Assembly: GCA_000151295.1 (NCBI GenBank)
Contig: GG745376.1
Coordinates: 137,454 to 168,019 of the forward strand
Length of the DNA: 30,566 nt
Origin: Allomyces macrogynus ATCC 38327
Lineage: Eukaryota > Blastocladiomycota > Blastocladiomycetes > Blastocladiales > Blastocladiaceae
Reading direction: 5' to 3'
A program made the translations under genes and the position numbers. The notes beneath the pieces were generated by a model. It was not told where the DNA came from and did no database searches. It worked only from the letters and a program-made list of their open reading frames with translations. The number at the start of each line of letters is the position of its first letter. Position 1 is the first letter of the stretch. This document shows positions 9,335 through 19,091 of this stretch, piece after piece.

Positions 9335-10402
9335 TTACGATGACCCAAACGATAGCTTGATCTTGGAAGCTGTTAGGTCGGTCAACTTGTGCACGAGCTT
9401 ACTCGTGAGCTTATCCTTGACCTTGTCAGCCTTGGCCTTGATCTTGTCCGTCTACACGTATCGCGTCGCTTGTCAGTCATCTTAGCGCGCTGCACCCCAC
9501 GTCCTCGACCGACCCGAGCCGCACCTTGCTCTCCATCTTCATCTGCATCCGCTGCACGATCGTCTTGGGCAAATAATAGACCGCCACATGCACTTCGCCC
9601 GCGGGCGTCTTCCCATCCTCCCCAAACACGGGCAACCACCCGACACGGCACCGCTGCCGCTCATGCAGCATATCGTTCAAATCCGCCGGGTTCTGGCCGG
9701 CCAGCGCCGACTCAACCCCGTCGGCAAGCAACCACGCGGGCACGTCAATCACACCGCGCGCCATGAAATCGTCGGCGGTCGGCCAGTCACTGTCCCAGAC
9801 CTCCACGTGCACTTTCGCGGGCGACGCCCCGCCGGAACGACGGTCATAGATCGGGAACGCAAACGTCTCGTGCCAGACGGCGTCTTGCCGGTCGCCGACT
9901 TGGGTCTGCGCAAAGGCCACGTTGGCCGTCGGGTCGGCCTTGGCGAGTTTTTCTGCGTCAATGAGCGGCACGTCGACGGCGAGCTTGACGTACGGGTCCG
10001 AGTCCTTCAACTGCTAATTGGGAGCGGGAGCGACGTCAGCCCTTGGGGATTTCTGGCGGTCGAAGATTGGGGGGAGCGCGGGAAACGTACGTAGTCGGTG
10101 CGCGGCAGCCCGCGCGCTTGTAGCACCGTCACGGTCAGGATCCCGTGCGGGATGCGGGGCGGGAGCGGCGGCGGCGCGTCGCCCGAAGCAGCGGTGGTGA
10201 CCATGGCGGCGGGAGCACTCGCAGTCGAGGCTGTATCAGACGTTGGGAATGCACCGACGGCAGCAGCAGCACTCGGAGCCGGCGCGGTGGTCGTGGTGGT
10301 CGAGCTCGCGGTGGCAGGCACGGGCGGCTTGGGCGCGGCGGGCACGACAGAGTAGGGGCTCGGGATCGGGTTGCCAAACGCGTCGGTTTCGTCGGAAATC
10401 AT
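9335..10402 (-). CDS. C2-domain protein with lysine-rich C-terminal helix
   Basis: Proposed exons 10402-10091, 10013-9525 and 9451-9335 give 305 aa. Residues 1-~85 are Pro/Ala/Thr-rich and disordered. A C2 domain follows: GILTVTVLQARGLPRTDY, then DSDPYVKLAV (typical strand 3, with Asp residues of the calcium-binding loop), WHETFAFPIYD, and VHVEVWDSDW with further loop Asp residues. It closes with GEVHVAVYYLPK. This suggests Ca2+-dependent phospholipid or protein binding. The last exon is short and strikingly Lys-rich (repeated K-x-K-x-K and KLT units), possibly an amphipathic membrane-binding helix. The start is the first ATG (MISDETDAFGNP) in frame. No specific orthologue is recognised. Confidence 0.8.
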
Positions 10403-10695
10403 GGTCGAAGGGGTTGGTTGGTGGCCGTCAGTGGAGAAGCAGCAGGAACGCGAGGAAGGACGTGGTTGGGGGCGAAACAACAGGAAAACACGTTCAAGGC
10501 AACTGGCGCCAAGTGCGTGCGCGCGCCTGTGTGCAACGGCTTGGCGGTTTCTTTTTTGCAAGCCGCAACACGACCTCCACCAGCCAAACGGGAAGCCCTG
10601 CTCTTGCTCTTACTCCCTATTGCTCCCTCTTGCTCCGTGGAAGCCGTGTGCAAATGTATAAACAAATATTTCCTTCTATTGCGCTTCCCTTTCCC

Positions 10696-12438
10696 TCAAA
10701 ACACCGACCCGAGCGTCTCAAACCACGAAATCAGCGTCGGGTCCGTCTCGACATACGCCTTGAACGCGTCAAACTCAATATACCCTTTCCCCTCAACATC
10801 AATCGCGTGGAACGTCTTGGCCACCATCTCGGCAATCGCGTCCTGGCTCATCTGTTCCATGATCGGCTGCAGCCGGTCGGGCCCGGGACCACCCGTACTT
10901 GCCGCCGCGTGTGCCGGCGCGCGGTACTCGAGGCTCATGGCGCGTGCGGCGGCAGCTGCGGCGGCAGCTGCCGACACCGCCGCCGACGCGCGCCGATTCG
11001 GTCCCGCGGGCAGAGACGACGTGCGCCGCGGGAACCCTGAGTTGGGCGCGCTGCTCGACGCGGAGGGTGTCGGCGGCACCGACTCTTCCCCGCCCGACGT
11101 GAACCCCGGGTCGTCGACGAGCAGCAGCGTCGGCGGGCGCAACGCGGGCGGCGCCGACGACGACGACGCGCCGCCGGCTGCACCGGCACTGCTACTCCCG
11201 CCCGCGGCGTCCGGGTCATCCCCCTTCGAGTACCCGTTACTGCGCCCATTCGCGTTCTCGCCATTGGCTCCCGCGGCACCACCCGCATTGGACCCGGTCG
11301 TTGGCGGGTTATTCGCGGCCCCCGCCGGAATCGGCGCCGTGAACGCGGCCGAGACGGGCTTATTCTCCTCGTCATTAAACTGGTCCATCATTTCCTCTTC
11401 CATGGCTTTCACCACGTCGCGCACGAGTTCCATTGACAGGTGGAAATAGGCCTTGAACATGGCGTGCAGTTCCTCGTGACTGATGCGGCCGTCGCCGTCC
11501 ACGTCGTACCCCTTGAACGCACACGTGATTTTCTCGTCGAGCGTGCCCTTGCACAGGACCGACAGACCCGCGACGAGTTCGGGGAAGGCAATGTGGCCGT
11601 CGTGGTCGGCATCGAAAAACGCGAAGATCCGGTCGGTGATCAGGTTTTTCTCGAGACCGAGCGGGCCGAGGGATTGCTCAAAGACGGATTTCGGGATCCC
11701 GTGCTCGGACGTGGCCAGCGACTTGAATTGCTCGTAGAGCGCCTCGATTTCCAGCTGGTCAAAGTGCGTCTGGTGCGCCAAGTCGCGGATCTTGTCCCAC
11801 GAGAGCGTGTCGGACGCGCTGCGGTTGCCTATCAACGCGCCATTGGGGAGTGAGCGAACCGTCCACCCACGACGCGCAAATCGAGACTGCGTACCCGGGT
11901 AAAACACGTTGAGCAGGGCCGTGCGCGGGTTGGCCAAAGGTGGGATCGGGATGCGGATCTTGAGAAACACGTGTGTGCGCTGGTGCACTTCCTGCGCCTC
12001 GCACGTCTCGCACAGGTCAAAGTCGACGCAGTTGCTGCACTTGTACCGCAGCCCGCGGATCGGACTCGTGCCGCAGTGGTTGCAGGTGATGCCGCGATGC
12101 ACGTAGCCCTCTACACACGGCGCGACAAGCAATCGTCAGCGGCACGTAGTGCAGATGAACAGCCTGCGCACAAGTGACCACCCACCTTTGCGCGCCTGGT
12201 CCTCGGCAATACTGAACAACAAGTTCAGCAGGTTCCCCGACTCTTCGGCATTATCCGCGTCATTGCTCTTATCATTGCCGTCGCCCGACGACGCGCGCCT
12301 TGGTGCCGTCAAGTCGCGGTCGGACGTGACGTCGTCGCGCGCGAGCGCCGGCGTTGTGGCCAGCAACCACGCGGCCGACGTGACGGCGGCGGTGACGGCG
12401 CCCGATATGAGTATGGGGATCAGCGTGGCGCGGTTCAT
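10696..12438 (-). CDS. Membrane-anchored ZZ zinc-finger / EF-hand protein
   Basis: Proposed exons 12438-12186 and 12110-10696 (75-nt intron, phase 1, forming Glu) give 555 aa. An N-terminal hydrophobic segment (residues ~5-28) is a probable signal anchor. A ZZ-type zinc finger follows, with CxxC pairs at ~94/97, 109/112 and 118/121 and His at ~127/131. Two canonical EF-hand loops come next, DADHDGHIAFPE (~251-262) and DVDGDGRISHEE (~287-298), then a long Ser/Ala/Gly/Asn-rich linker and a degenerate EF-like loop (DVEGKGYIEFDA) near the C-terminus. Fungal proteins combining ZZ and EF-hands are known but poorly characterised; a role as a Ca2+-responsive membrane adaptor is inference. It is divergent from the membrane-protein gene at 12760 across 321 bp. 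Confidence 0.85.
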
Positions 12439-12759
12439 GACGGCGTCGACGAGGTCGGTCACGGTGCGGGGTCCTGGGCCGGGCAGAGGCGGCCGGATGC
12501 GGGTTGCGCGGGTTGATCTTGGTGCTCGCGAGCTCGGCGAGCAGAGTGCAGCAAGTTGGATGGCCTTGAGAGCAGGGGTTGGTGCTGTAGGAGCGTTGCA
12601 GCAGTCGACGCGCAAGTGTTGACGAGGAGGAGGTTGGCGACAAGTGCCGTCAAGTCACGACCACCGCGTCATTCGTGTCGATCCTGGCCCAAGCTGGCAA
12701 AAATTCCAATCATTTCTCTGCCTTCACGCGCACCCAGCAACCATCATCAATTTCCAAAC
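12439..12759. promoter_or_regulatory. Shared 321-bp divergent promoter region
   Basis: Lies between the start codons of the ZZ/EF-hand gene (-) and the small membrane-protein gene (+). It must contain both 5'UTRs and core promoters. No TATA box is obvious. Confidence 0.5.
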
Positions 12760-13619
12760 ATGAGTTCCAGCAAATCACCAAGCAATAGCAGCACGAGTGC
12801 GACCGGCGCGCCGGCAACCGCCGGCACCTCGACCGCCGCAGCACGCCGTCGCCCGTTCCGCGCGACGCTCGCTGGTCCAGACGTGAATGACCCACAACTC
12901 GGCGACGACGAGCACCCGGCGGTTCTCGACGAACAAGAGCAAGAGGATCTGATTGCGCGCTACGCCGACGAGAATGCCCACATTGACGCAGCCTTCAAAA
13001 TGGCCATGTTTGCGCTGACGACGCCGCTCGCGTTCATGTCCGTATTCGTGCCATGCAACCGGGTGGAGAAGTACGGGTGCGCCTTTCTGACGCGTCCCCT
13101 GCCGCCACTATCAGTGCCGCCGCGCAAACCTTCGCGTTCTGGGACGCGCCCGCCGACCACCCGCCGACGATCCCGATCGTGACTGTCGTCGCTGCCGTGC
13201 ACCCGTACCCGACCGTCGCGTCGGCCTTCATCACCGCATGCCTGTTCGGCCTGTTTGTCATCCTCGCCATCGACATTTTCAACGCGCAGTCACCCGCGCC
13301 CACGACCGGCGCCGTTGATCCGACCATCTTCTATGCGATTCGGCAATTGCGCGCGAAACGCACGGCCTGGTGGCTGCGGATCACGACGCTTGTCACGGTC
13401 GCAAACCTGATTTACTTTCATGTCGCGCAGTACGACGCGACCGAGCACTGGCGCGTCGCGCCAGACGCGGCGAGCGATAGTTTGTTGTGGGAGTATGTGT
13501 TTTGGGGCGTGCCGGTCCTTGTCTCGGCCGGGTTTGCGTGGGCCGTGCATGAGATGCGCGAGGTGGAGGCATCGGTCGAGTCGCTCAAGGAGCTCAAGTA
13601 CAAACTCAAGGGTGCTTAG
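12760..13619 (+). CDS. Multi-pass membrane protein of unknown function
   Basis: Proposed exons 12760-13070 and 13115-13619 (44-nt intron GTACGG...CAG, phase 2) give 271 aa. The intron is needed because the N-terminal frame (ATG at 12760) and the C-terminal frame differ and join only there. Residues 1-~45 are Ser/Ala/Thr-rich. Four hydrophobic segments follow: FKMAMFALTTPLAFMSVFV; a long one around VASAFITACLFGLFVILA; WWLRITTLVTVANLIYFHV; and EYVFWGVPVLVSAGFAWAV. The C-terminus is charged (EMREVEASVESLKELKYKLK), possibly a short coiled coil. No family is recognised. Confidence 0.75.
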
Positions 13620-14778
13620 GTGAGGAGGGGCGTTTGGAATACAATGTAGATGCTAGGTCACTTTGGGTGACAATTGGCACGCTTTTTCAGGTCCCCTTCT
13701 CCTCTCACGCTGGCAGTATGGAATATAAAATCGCAATGACGGCCCACCGAAGCGCCATCCCCTTGAGGATGGTGATGGGAAACAGAATCTCTTGGGCGAT
13801 GTCAGTTGCTCGCCTCCCTACACAAAAAAGTACGAGTATCCGCCGCACACACGTCAAGTCCATGTCAGGCAAACTGCTCGATGATAACAAGGGCAGGTTA
13901 TCATGCACCATGCAGGGGTGAATCTCTGCTACTTTTGTTATCATTCGTGATAAACCTGCATCAACGTACATGGATGGCAGATGTAATTGTGCTTGGCCAG
14001 GCTGGCTCGTTCACCACAGGGCTCATCGTGCATGAGTCCAGTTTCCAAGTTGCAATCACAGTTTCTCTGGGAGCATGATCTCAGGGATCGGCAGCGCAAG
14101 TATGTATCAGGGCGTGAGGGAGGCGAACATGTCAGACCCAATTTCAAAGCTGCAATTAATGGGTGTGATTGTCTCAATTTGTGAGCTCGACTCCATTCAT
14201 GAATTTTGCTTTGTCAGTCGTTCTTGACAGTTGTTCACGCACTGTCATCGGCCGGTGGCTATACAGCATTTCCAAAGGGTGTCCGGTACAATTGTTTTCA
14301 AACAATGGAACGCAAGTATTCAAGATGCTTGGGCGCGGTCAGCATACATACACCAACCACATCACTTGGCTTCGTCGAACCTGTTGAATAAAATGAGGAG
14401 CAGCAGCAAGTGCGAACGAGGCATCAAGTCATAGAGACGTAGAGATTGTGTTTGCATCGACCGTGCATCCGCGGACCTGTCTCCCGACCAGCTTCATCAA
14501 CTGACGCTCATGTCACGTCGAATGTTACGTCGAGCATCATCTCACATCTGATCCGTCCTCCGCGTCCTTCCATTCCTGCTAACTACTTTCAAGTTCTTGT
14601 TCAAATTTAATATATTGACAAACCTCATGAGCCGCAAAAACAAATGCGTGTTTCGAACGACCCATCCTCATCCGGCGTGCCGTCGACGCGCCCATGCAGT
14701 TCCCCGTCCGGGCTCCTTCCAGCTCGATCGCGCACCGACGGGCATCACGAACAGAGCAAGGAGTGCGACCGACGCCGC
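13620..14778. other. 1.16-kb convergent intergenic region, no gene seen
   Basis: Lies between the 3' ends of the membrane-protein gene (+) and RPT1 (-). It is less GC-rich than the genes, and none of its frames shows a protein motif. Around 13880-13955 there is a cluster of GATAAC/GTTATC inverted pairs that could form hairpins (for example GATAAC, 8-nt spacer, GTTATC). Otherwise nothing can be assigned. Confidence 0.45.
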
Positions 14779-16423
14779 TCAGTTGTAGGCCATGTACTTG
14801 GCCGTCGACGAGAACTTGGCATAACCCTTGATGACCTTGTTGACGGCCTCCAAAAAGTCCTTTTCGGTTGCGACCTATTCAGCAAAACCCGCAATACAAA
14901 GTCAGTCGTGCACTCCTCGTCTTGAGCCTCAAATGTCAGACCAGGTGTACCTTGCGCCGCGCACGAATCGCAAACATGCCGGCCTCCGTGCAAACGGACC
15001 GCAACTCGGCGCCAGTCGCGTTCGGGCACAGCCGCGCGACGAGCTCGTACCGAATATCGCGCTCGACCGACATCGACTTGGCGTGAATCTTGAGAATATG
15101 CGCACGCCCCTCGAGATCCGGCAATCCAAACTCGACCTTGCGGTCCAACCGACCGGGACGCAGCAGCGCCGGGTCGAGCGTATCCGGCCGGTTCGTGGCC
15201 ATGAGTACCTTGATGTTGCCGCGCGCGTCGAACCCGTCGAGCTGGTTGATGAGCTCGAGCATCGTGCGCTGCACTTCGTTGTCGCCGCCGGACCCGTCGT
15301 CGTGCCGCGCGCCACCGACCGCATCGATTTCGTCGAAAAAGATGATGCAGGCCTTCTTGGTCCGCGCCATTTCAAATAGCTCGCGGATCATGCGCGCACC
15401 TTCGCCAACGTACTTTTGCACGAGTTCCGACCCGATCACACGAATGAACGTCGCGTCGGTCCGGTTCGCCACGGCGCGCGCGCACAGCGTCTTGCCCGTG
15501 CCCGGCGGGCCGTAGCAGAGGACACCCTTGGGCGGGTCGATGCCGAGATTGATGTACCGTTCCGGGTTGAGCAGCGGCAACTCGACGACCTCGCGCAACT
15601 TTTCAATCTGTTCCTTGCACCCGCCTACGTCGGCGTACGTCACGTCGGGCTTTTCCTCGACCTGCATCATCGTCACGGACGCGTCAATCTTGGGCGGCAG
15701 TGGGATCTGGATCTGGTACTTGGTGCGGTCGACGCCGACGCGCATGCCCTCTTCGATATCGGTCGGGGCCACGCGGTCGCCGAGCCCGACCACGTACTTG
15801 GCAATCTGCTTAATGTTGATCACGTACTGCGCCGTCGGCTCCGTGCCCGGTGGGTCGAGCGCGTCGGGCGCGCGCTGAATGATCTTGGTGCATCGCGCGA
15901 CTTGCAAAGGCTGCTCCTCGTGCATGCGCTGCTTGTCGGCGGGAATGTCCCACAGGTTGGGCGGGGCCAGACCCGTGTCGGATTCCTTGACGCCTAGTCA
16001 GCGATGGGCGCGGTGTGTCACTCATCGGGTCATGCGGGTTCGGAGAGGGATAGAGAGTGCGCACCAATCTTCTCATTGACGCGTTTTTGCGCGTCCTTGA
16101 TCTCCTGGTCAATCTTCTTGAGGCGCGTCGCGTAAGGACCGCGGCCGTAGGTCTTGAGCAGGGCAATGTCATTTTCGTCGAGCGCTTGGATCTTTTCGTT
16201 CTCGCGCTCCTCGATCTGGCCGCGCGAGTCTGGCAATTGCGCAAAGAGAGAACGTGGGGCGGATTGTGGAGAGAGGCACATTAGATTGATGGTCGGGAGC
16301 AATTGCAAGGGGGTTTGCCGCGTTCGGAGTGGCCGTGATTAGGCGTGGAGAGCGTGGAAGGGCTCAAGAAATGGCGATTTGCTGCGTGATCCTACACTTT
16401 TCCCAGTCCTGCTTGGGCGGCAT
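14779..16423 (-). CDS. RPT1: 26S proteasome regulatory particle AAA-ATPase RPT1 (PSMC2)
   Basis: RPT1 is one of six ATPases in the base of the 19S particle that unfold and translocate ubiquitinated substrates. Proposed exons 16423-16396, 16229-16065, 15993-14951 and 14874-14779 give 443 aa, the normal length. RPT1-specific features: [58 protein letters not shown] and [15 protein letters not shown] features: Walker A GPPGTGKT, Walker [10 protein letters not shown] followed by [27 protein letters not shown] with arginine finger, and the C-terminal [12 protein letters not shown]. It ends KYMAYN, as RPT1 does, without an HbYX motif. The tiny first exon (28 nt) has donor GTAGGA (phase 1) giving Tyr at the junction; this is the least certain boundary. 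The gene is divergent from ANP32. Confidence 0.96.
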
Positions 16424-16989
16424 GGTGGCGAGCGGTGGATTGCAGCGAGTTGGCGGGCGTCGTGCGGCAGCTGGACGTGGCCAGGGCCGTCGTTGTGGTG
16501 GTCGTGGTCGCTCGACGTGATGATGGCGGTCGCGAAGAGTCGACACAAACGAGCACAATCGAGCTGACGACGCGGTCTGTCGCGAGTCGCGTGACGACTC
16601 ACGTGCGAATGTGGCCGTTTCAAGGCAGGCGTCGGACGCTTATCTGGTCGCCCGTGCAGGCCATCGGTGGGTTTCCACCTTTTCTCTCTTTTCGGCCGTC
16701 CCGCAAAGCTGGCAAACACAAGGCGCACCCGACCCGACCACACTTTGCTGCAGCTCGCCCTCGGCATACATAAACTGGCCCACCGCCCCCATCCAATGCC
16801 ATGTACCCGCCGTACCAAACAATTCTGCGACGGATCGTCGCGTTCGAGCTCCCGAGCGCCATTCGACCGGCCGTGACCAAGTCCTGTCCACGCACGCGTT
16901 CGCCAACCGCGCGACGTACTTCGCCGCTCGCCCCGTCGCCATTGTGATCTCGTCCATCCCCCCGCCTCAACGTCCGCGTCCGCCCAACC
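16424..16989. promoter_or_regulatory. 566-bp divergent promoter region between RPT1 and ANP32
   Basis: Contains the 5' flanks of both genes. An AT-containing motif (CATAAA) near 16768 is the only core-promoter-like element on the + strand. I looked for a yeast-type proteasome control element (GGTGGCAAA) and did not find one. No gene is seen. Confidence 0.45.
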
Positions 16990-18759
16990 ATGGCCGCGCT
17001 ACCCGTCCCCGTCGACCCGTACCTGCGCGCCGTCCTCTACGACATGCCCGCGCGCGTCGCCGCCGCCACCACCTCGCTCGTCCTAGACAACCACGTGCTC
17101 GCCAACGACGGTGCCGACATTCGAGCGTCGTCGTCGCCATTTACTTGGATCGCGCCCTTGCTCGCGCGCTTCGTCCACCTCGAATCCCTATCGCTCGTCG
17201 CGTGCGCGCTCACCACGCTCGACGGGTTCCCGCGGATGCCACACTTGGTCCGTCTCTCGGTGGCCGATAATCCGTGGTTGAATGGGCATTTGAGTGTGGT
17301 CGCGCGACAGTGTCCGGGATTGCGTGCGCTGGATGCGTCGAATACGGCTGTGCAGAGCGTGGAGGAGGTGCAGGTGTTGGTACGTTCTAATGGTGTGTGC
17401 AATTGTGTGATGTGATGAGTTTCAGCTAACGGCAATGTGCTCGCTTCACGTGAATAGACGGCACTTCCGCACCTCGCCACGCTCTCGCTCGTCTCGTGCC
17501 CTGTCGCCGCAACCCTCGGCACAAGCCCGACTTACCGTGCCGCCATTTTCGCCGCCGTGCCCGCGCTCGACGTGCTGGACGGACTCGACCGCGACGGACG
17601 CGAGTGCGACGACGAAAACGACGAAGACGAGGAGGAGGAACTCGAAGATGACGAGGATGTGCCGTCGTCGCCGCCGCTCAACCCCGGATATTACGCGTCG
17701 ACGGCAGGCAAGGGCCTGCGGCGCGCGCAGAAAGGCGGACGGTCCAAGGGGCCGCCGACGGCGGGGAAGGGGGTCTCGCGCAAGTTTTTTGGGAAGGGGG
17801 TGCCGATGAAGGGCGGGTTGCGCGTGGGCAATGGTGCGGCGCACGACGAGGATGAGGAGGATGGGGAGGAGGAGGAGGAGGACGACGAGGAGGAGGAGGA
17901 CGGCGTGTGGTCGGACCACGACGACGAGGGCGAGGGTGACGCGCCGCGGCGCGTCGTGACGGTTGAGATCGACGATTCCGAGGACGATCTCGAGGACGAC
18001 CGGCACGATCGGCGCGTCGAAGAGATTGTCGACGAGGAAGAGGACGAGGACGAAGTCGAGTCGTCGTTCCACGACAATCCGGTGCCCGTCCACCCGCCGC
18101 CGCCACGACCGACTGCAGCTATGCACGAGGTCGTCGTACTCGACAATAGCGAGTCCGATTTGGACGAGGAATCCGATTACGACGACGAGGACGATGAGGA
18201 CTCGCTGATCGGCATTGTTAAAGTCACGCGGCCGCCGACGCACCCGACGCACGAAACCGCCGACGATCTCGACGACGACGAGGACGAGGATGACGGGTAC
18301 GACGAGGACGACAAGCCGTCGGAATGGTCGGCTGCGCCCGCCCCACCGCCCGCAGCGCCCGCGCCGGTCGTGGTCGAGTTGCAGGACGAGGACGACGAGG
18401 TCGAGGACGACTACGACGACGATAAGGAATCACAATTTGACGAGCTGCCGGCCCGACCTGCAGCCACAGCCACTGCCGCACCGGCCGACGTGTACTCGGA
18501 CGAGTACGACGATGAGGACGAGTATGAAGATGACGCAGCGGCCCCGAACCTCGCGGAATTATACGGCGACGAGTTCACGAACGGCTTGGACGCGTCATTT
18601 TCGCACGATCAGCTGGACGAGGACGACGACGCGTTTGATTTGGCCGATGATGAGGATCCGGATGCTGGCGTCGTGCCGACGACGGGCAAGCGGGCGTTTG
18701 ATTTGAGCAGCGATGGGTTGACGGACCAGATGTACAAGCGCGCGCGGCATGGACCGTAG
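16990..18759 (+). CDS. ANP32: ANP32-like leucine-rich acidic nuclear phosphoprotein with very long acidic tail
   Basis: Proposed exons 16990-17379 and 17458-18759 (78-nt intron, phase 0) give 563 aa. ANP32 proteins are nuclear histone chaperone/phosphatase-regulating proteins. LRRs run from ~25 to ~165: SLVLDNHVLAND, FVHLESLSLVACALTTLDG, MPHLVRLSVADN, LNGHLSVVARQCPGLRALD, LPHLATLSLVSCPV, then the family's capping motif (TYRAAIFAAVPALDVLDGLDRDGRE, residues ~155-180). Beyond this, residues ~180-540 are dominated by Asp/Glu runs interspersed with Pro/Lys-rich segments, about 350 residues compared with under 100 in animal ANP32A. The last residues are basic (KRAFDLSS, YKRARHGP), possibly a nuclear localisation signal. 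Confidence 0.85.
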
Positions 18760-19091
18760 CTTCCCTGTGGCCGCGCTCGGACTCGGTCAGGTTCGGCGTC
18801 GGGTGGAGAACGTTCATAGGGACGAGGACGAATTATTTATTCATTGCTTTTGCGTTGCAAAAGAGGGATTTGTAAATATTGTAGTCTGGTTTGTGGGCTG
18901 CCACGCTCGACGAGCAAGGAGAGATGATCCAGACCCTTGTTGCGTCCGCGTCAAACGATTTCTGAGGCCGATCATTCGTTCTCAGAACACACTGCCGACG
19001 ACGACGACGAAATCATCAATTCCAACCAACCCAAATCCGCTCACAGTTGCTGCAGTTGCTGCCCCGCCCTCGAAAATCAAGACGACATCAA
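18760..19091 (+). promoter_or_regulatory. ANP32 3' flank and MAU2 upstream region
   Basis: A 332-bp tandem gap. The AT-rich stretch at about 18832-18848 (containing ATTTATT) fits a 3'UTR/poly(A) region of ANP32. No gene is seen. Confidence 0.4.

Noticed and set aside
10145..11449. 434-codon open frame on the + strand
   Set aside because: It is antisense to the C2 and ZZ/EF-hand genes, lacks motifs and is low complexity; a GC-skew shadow.
2357..12438. Five co-directional minus-strand genes as an operon
   Set aside because: Gaps of 275-366 bp, separate introns and unrelated functions fit independent eukaryotic transcription units.
16424..16989. Proteasome-associated control element upstream of RPT1
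   Set aside because: No GGTGGCAAA or close complement was found in the divergent promoter.
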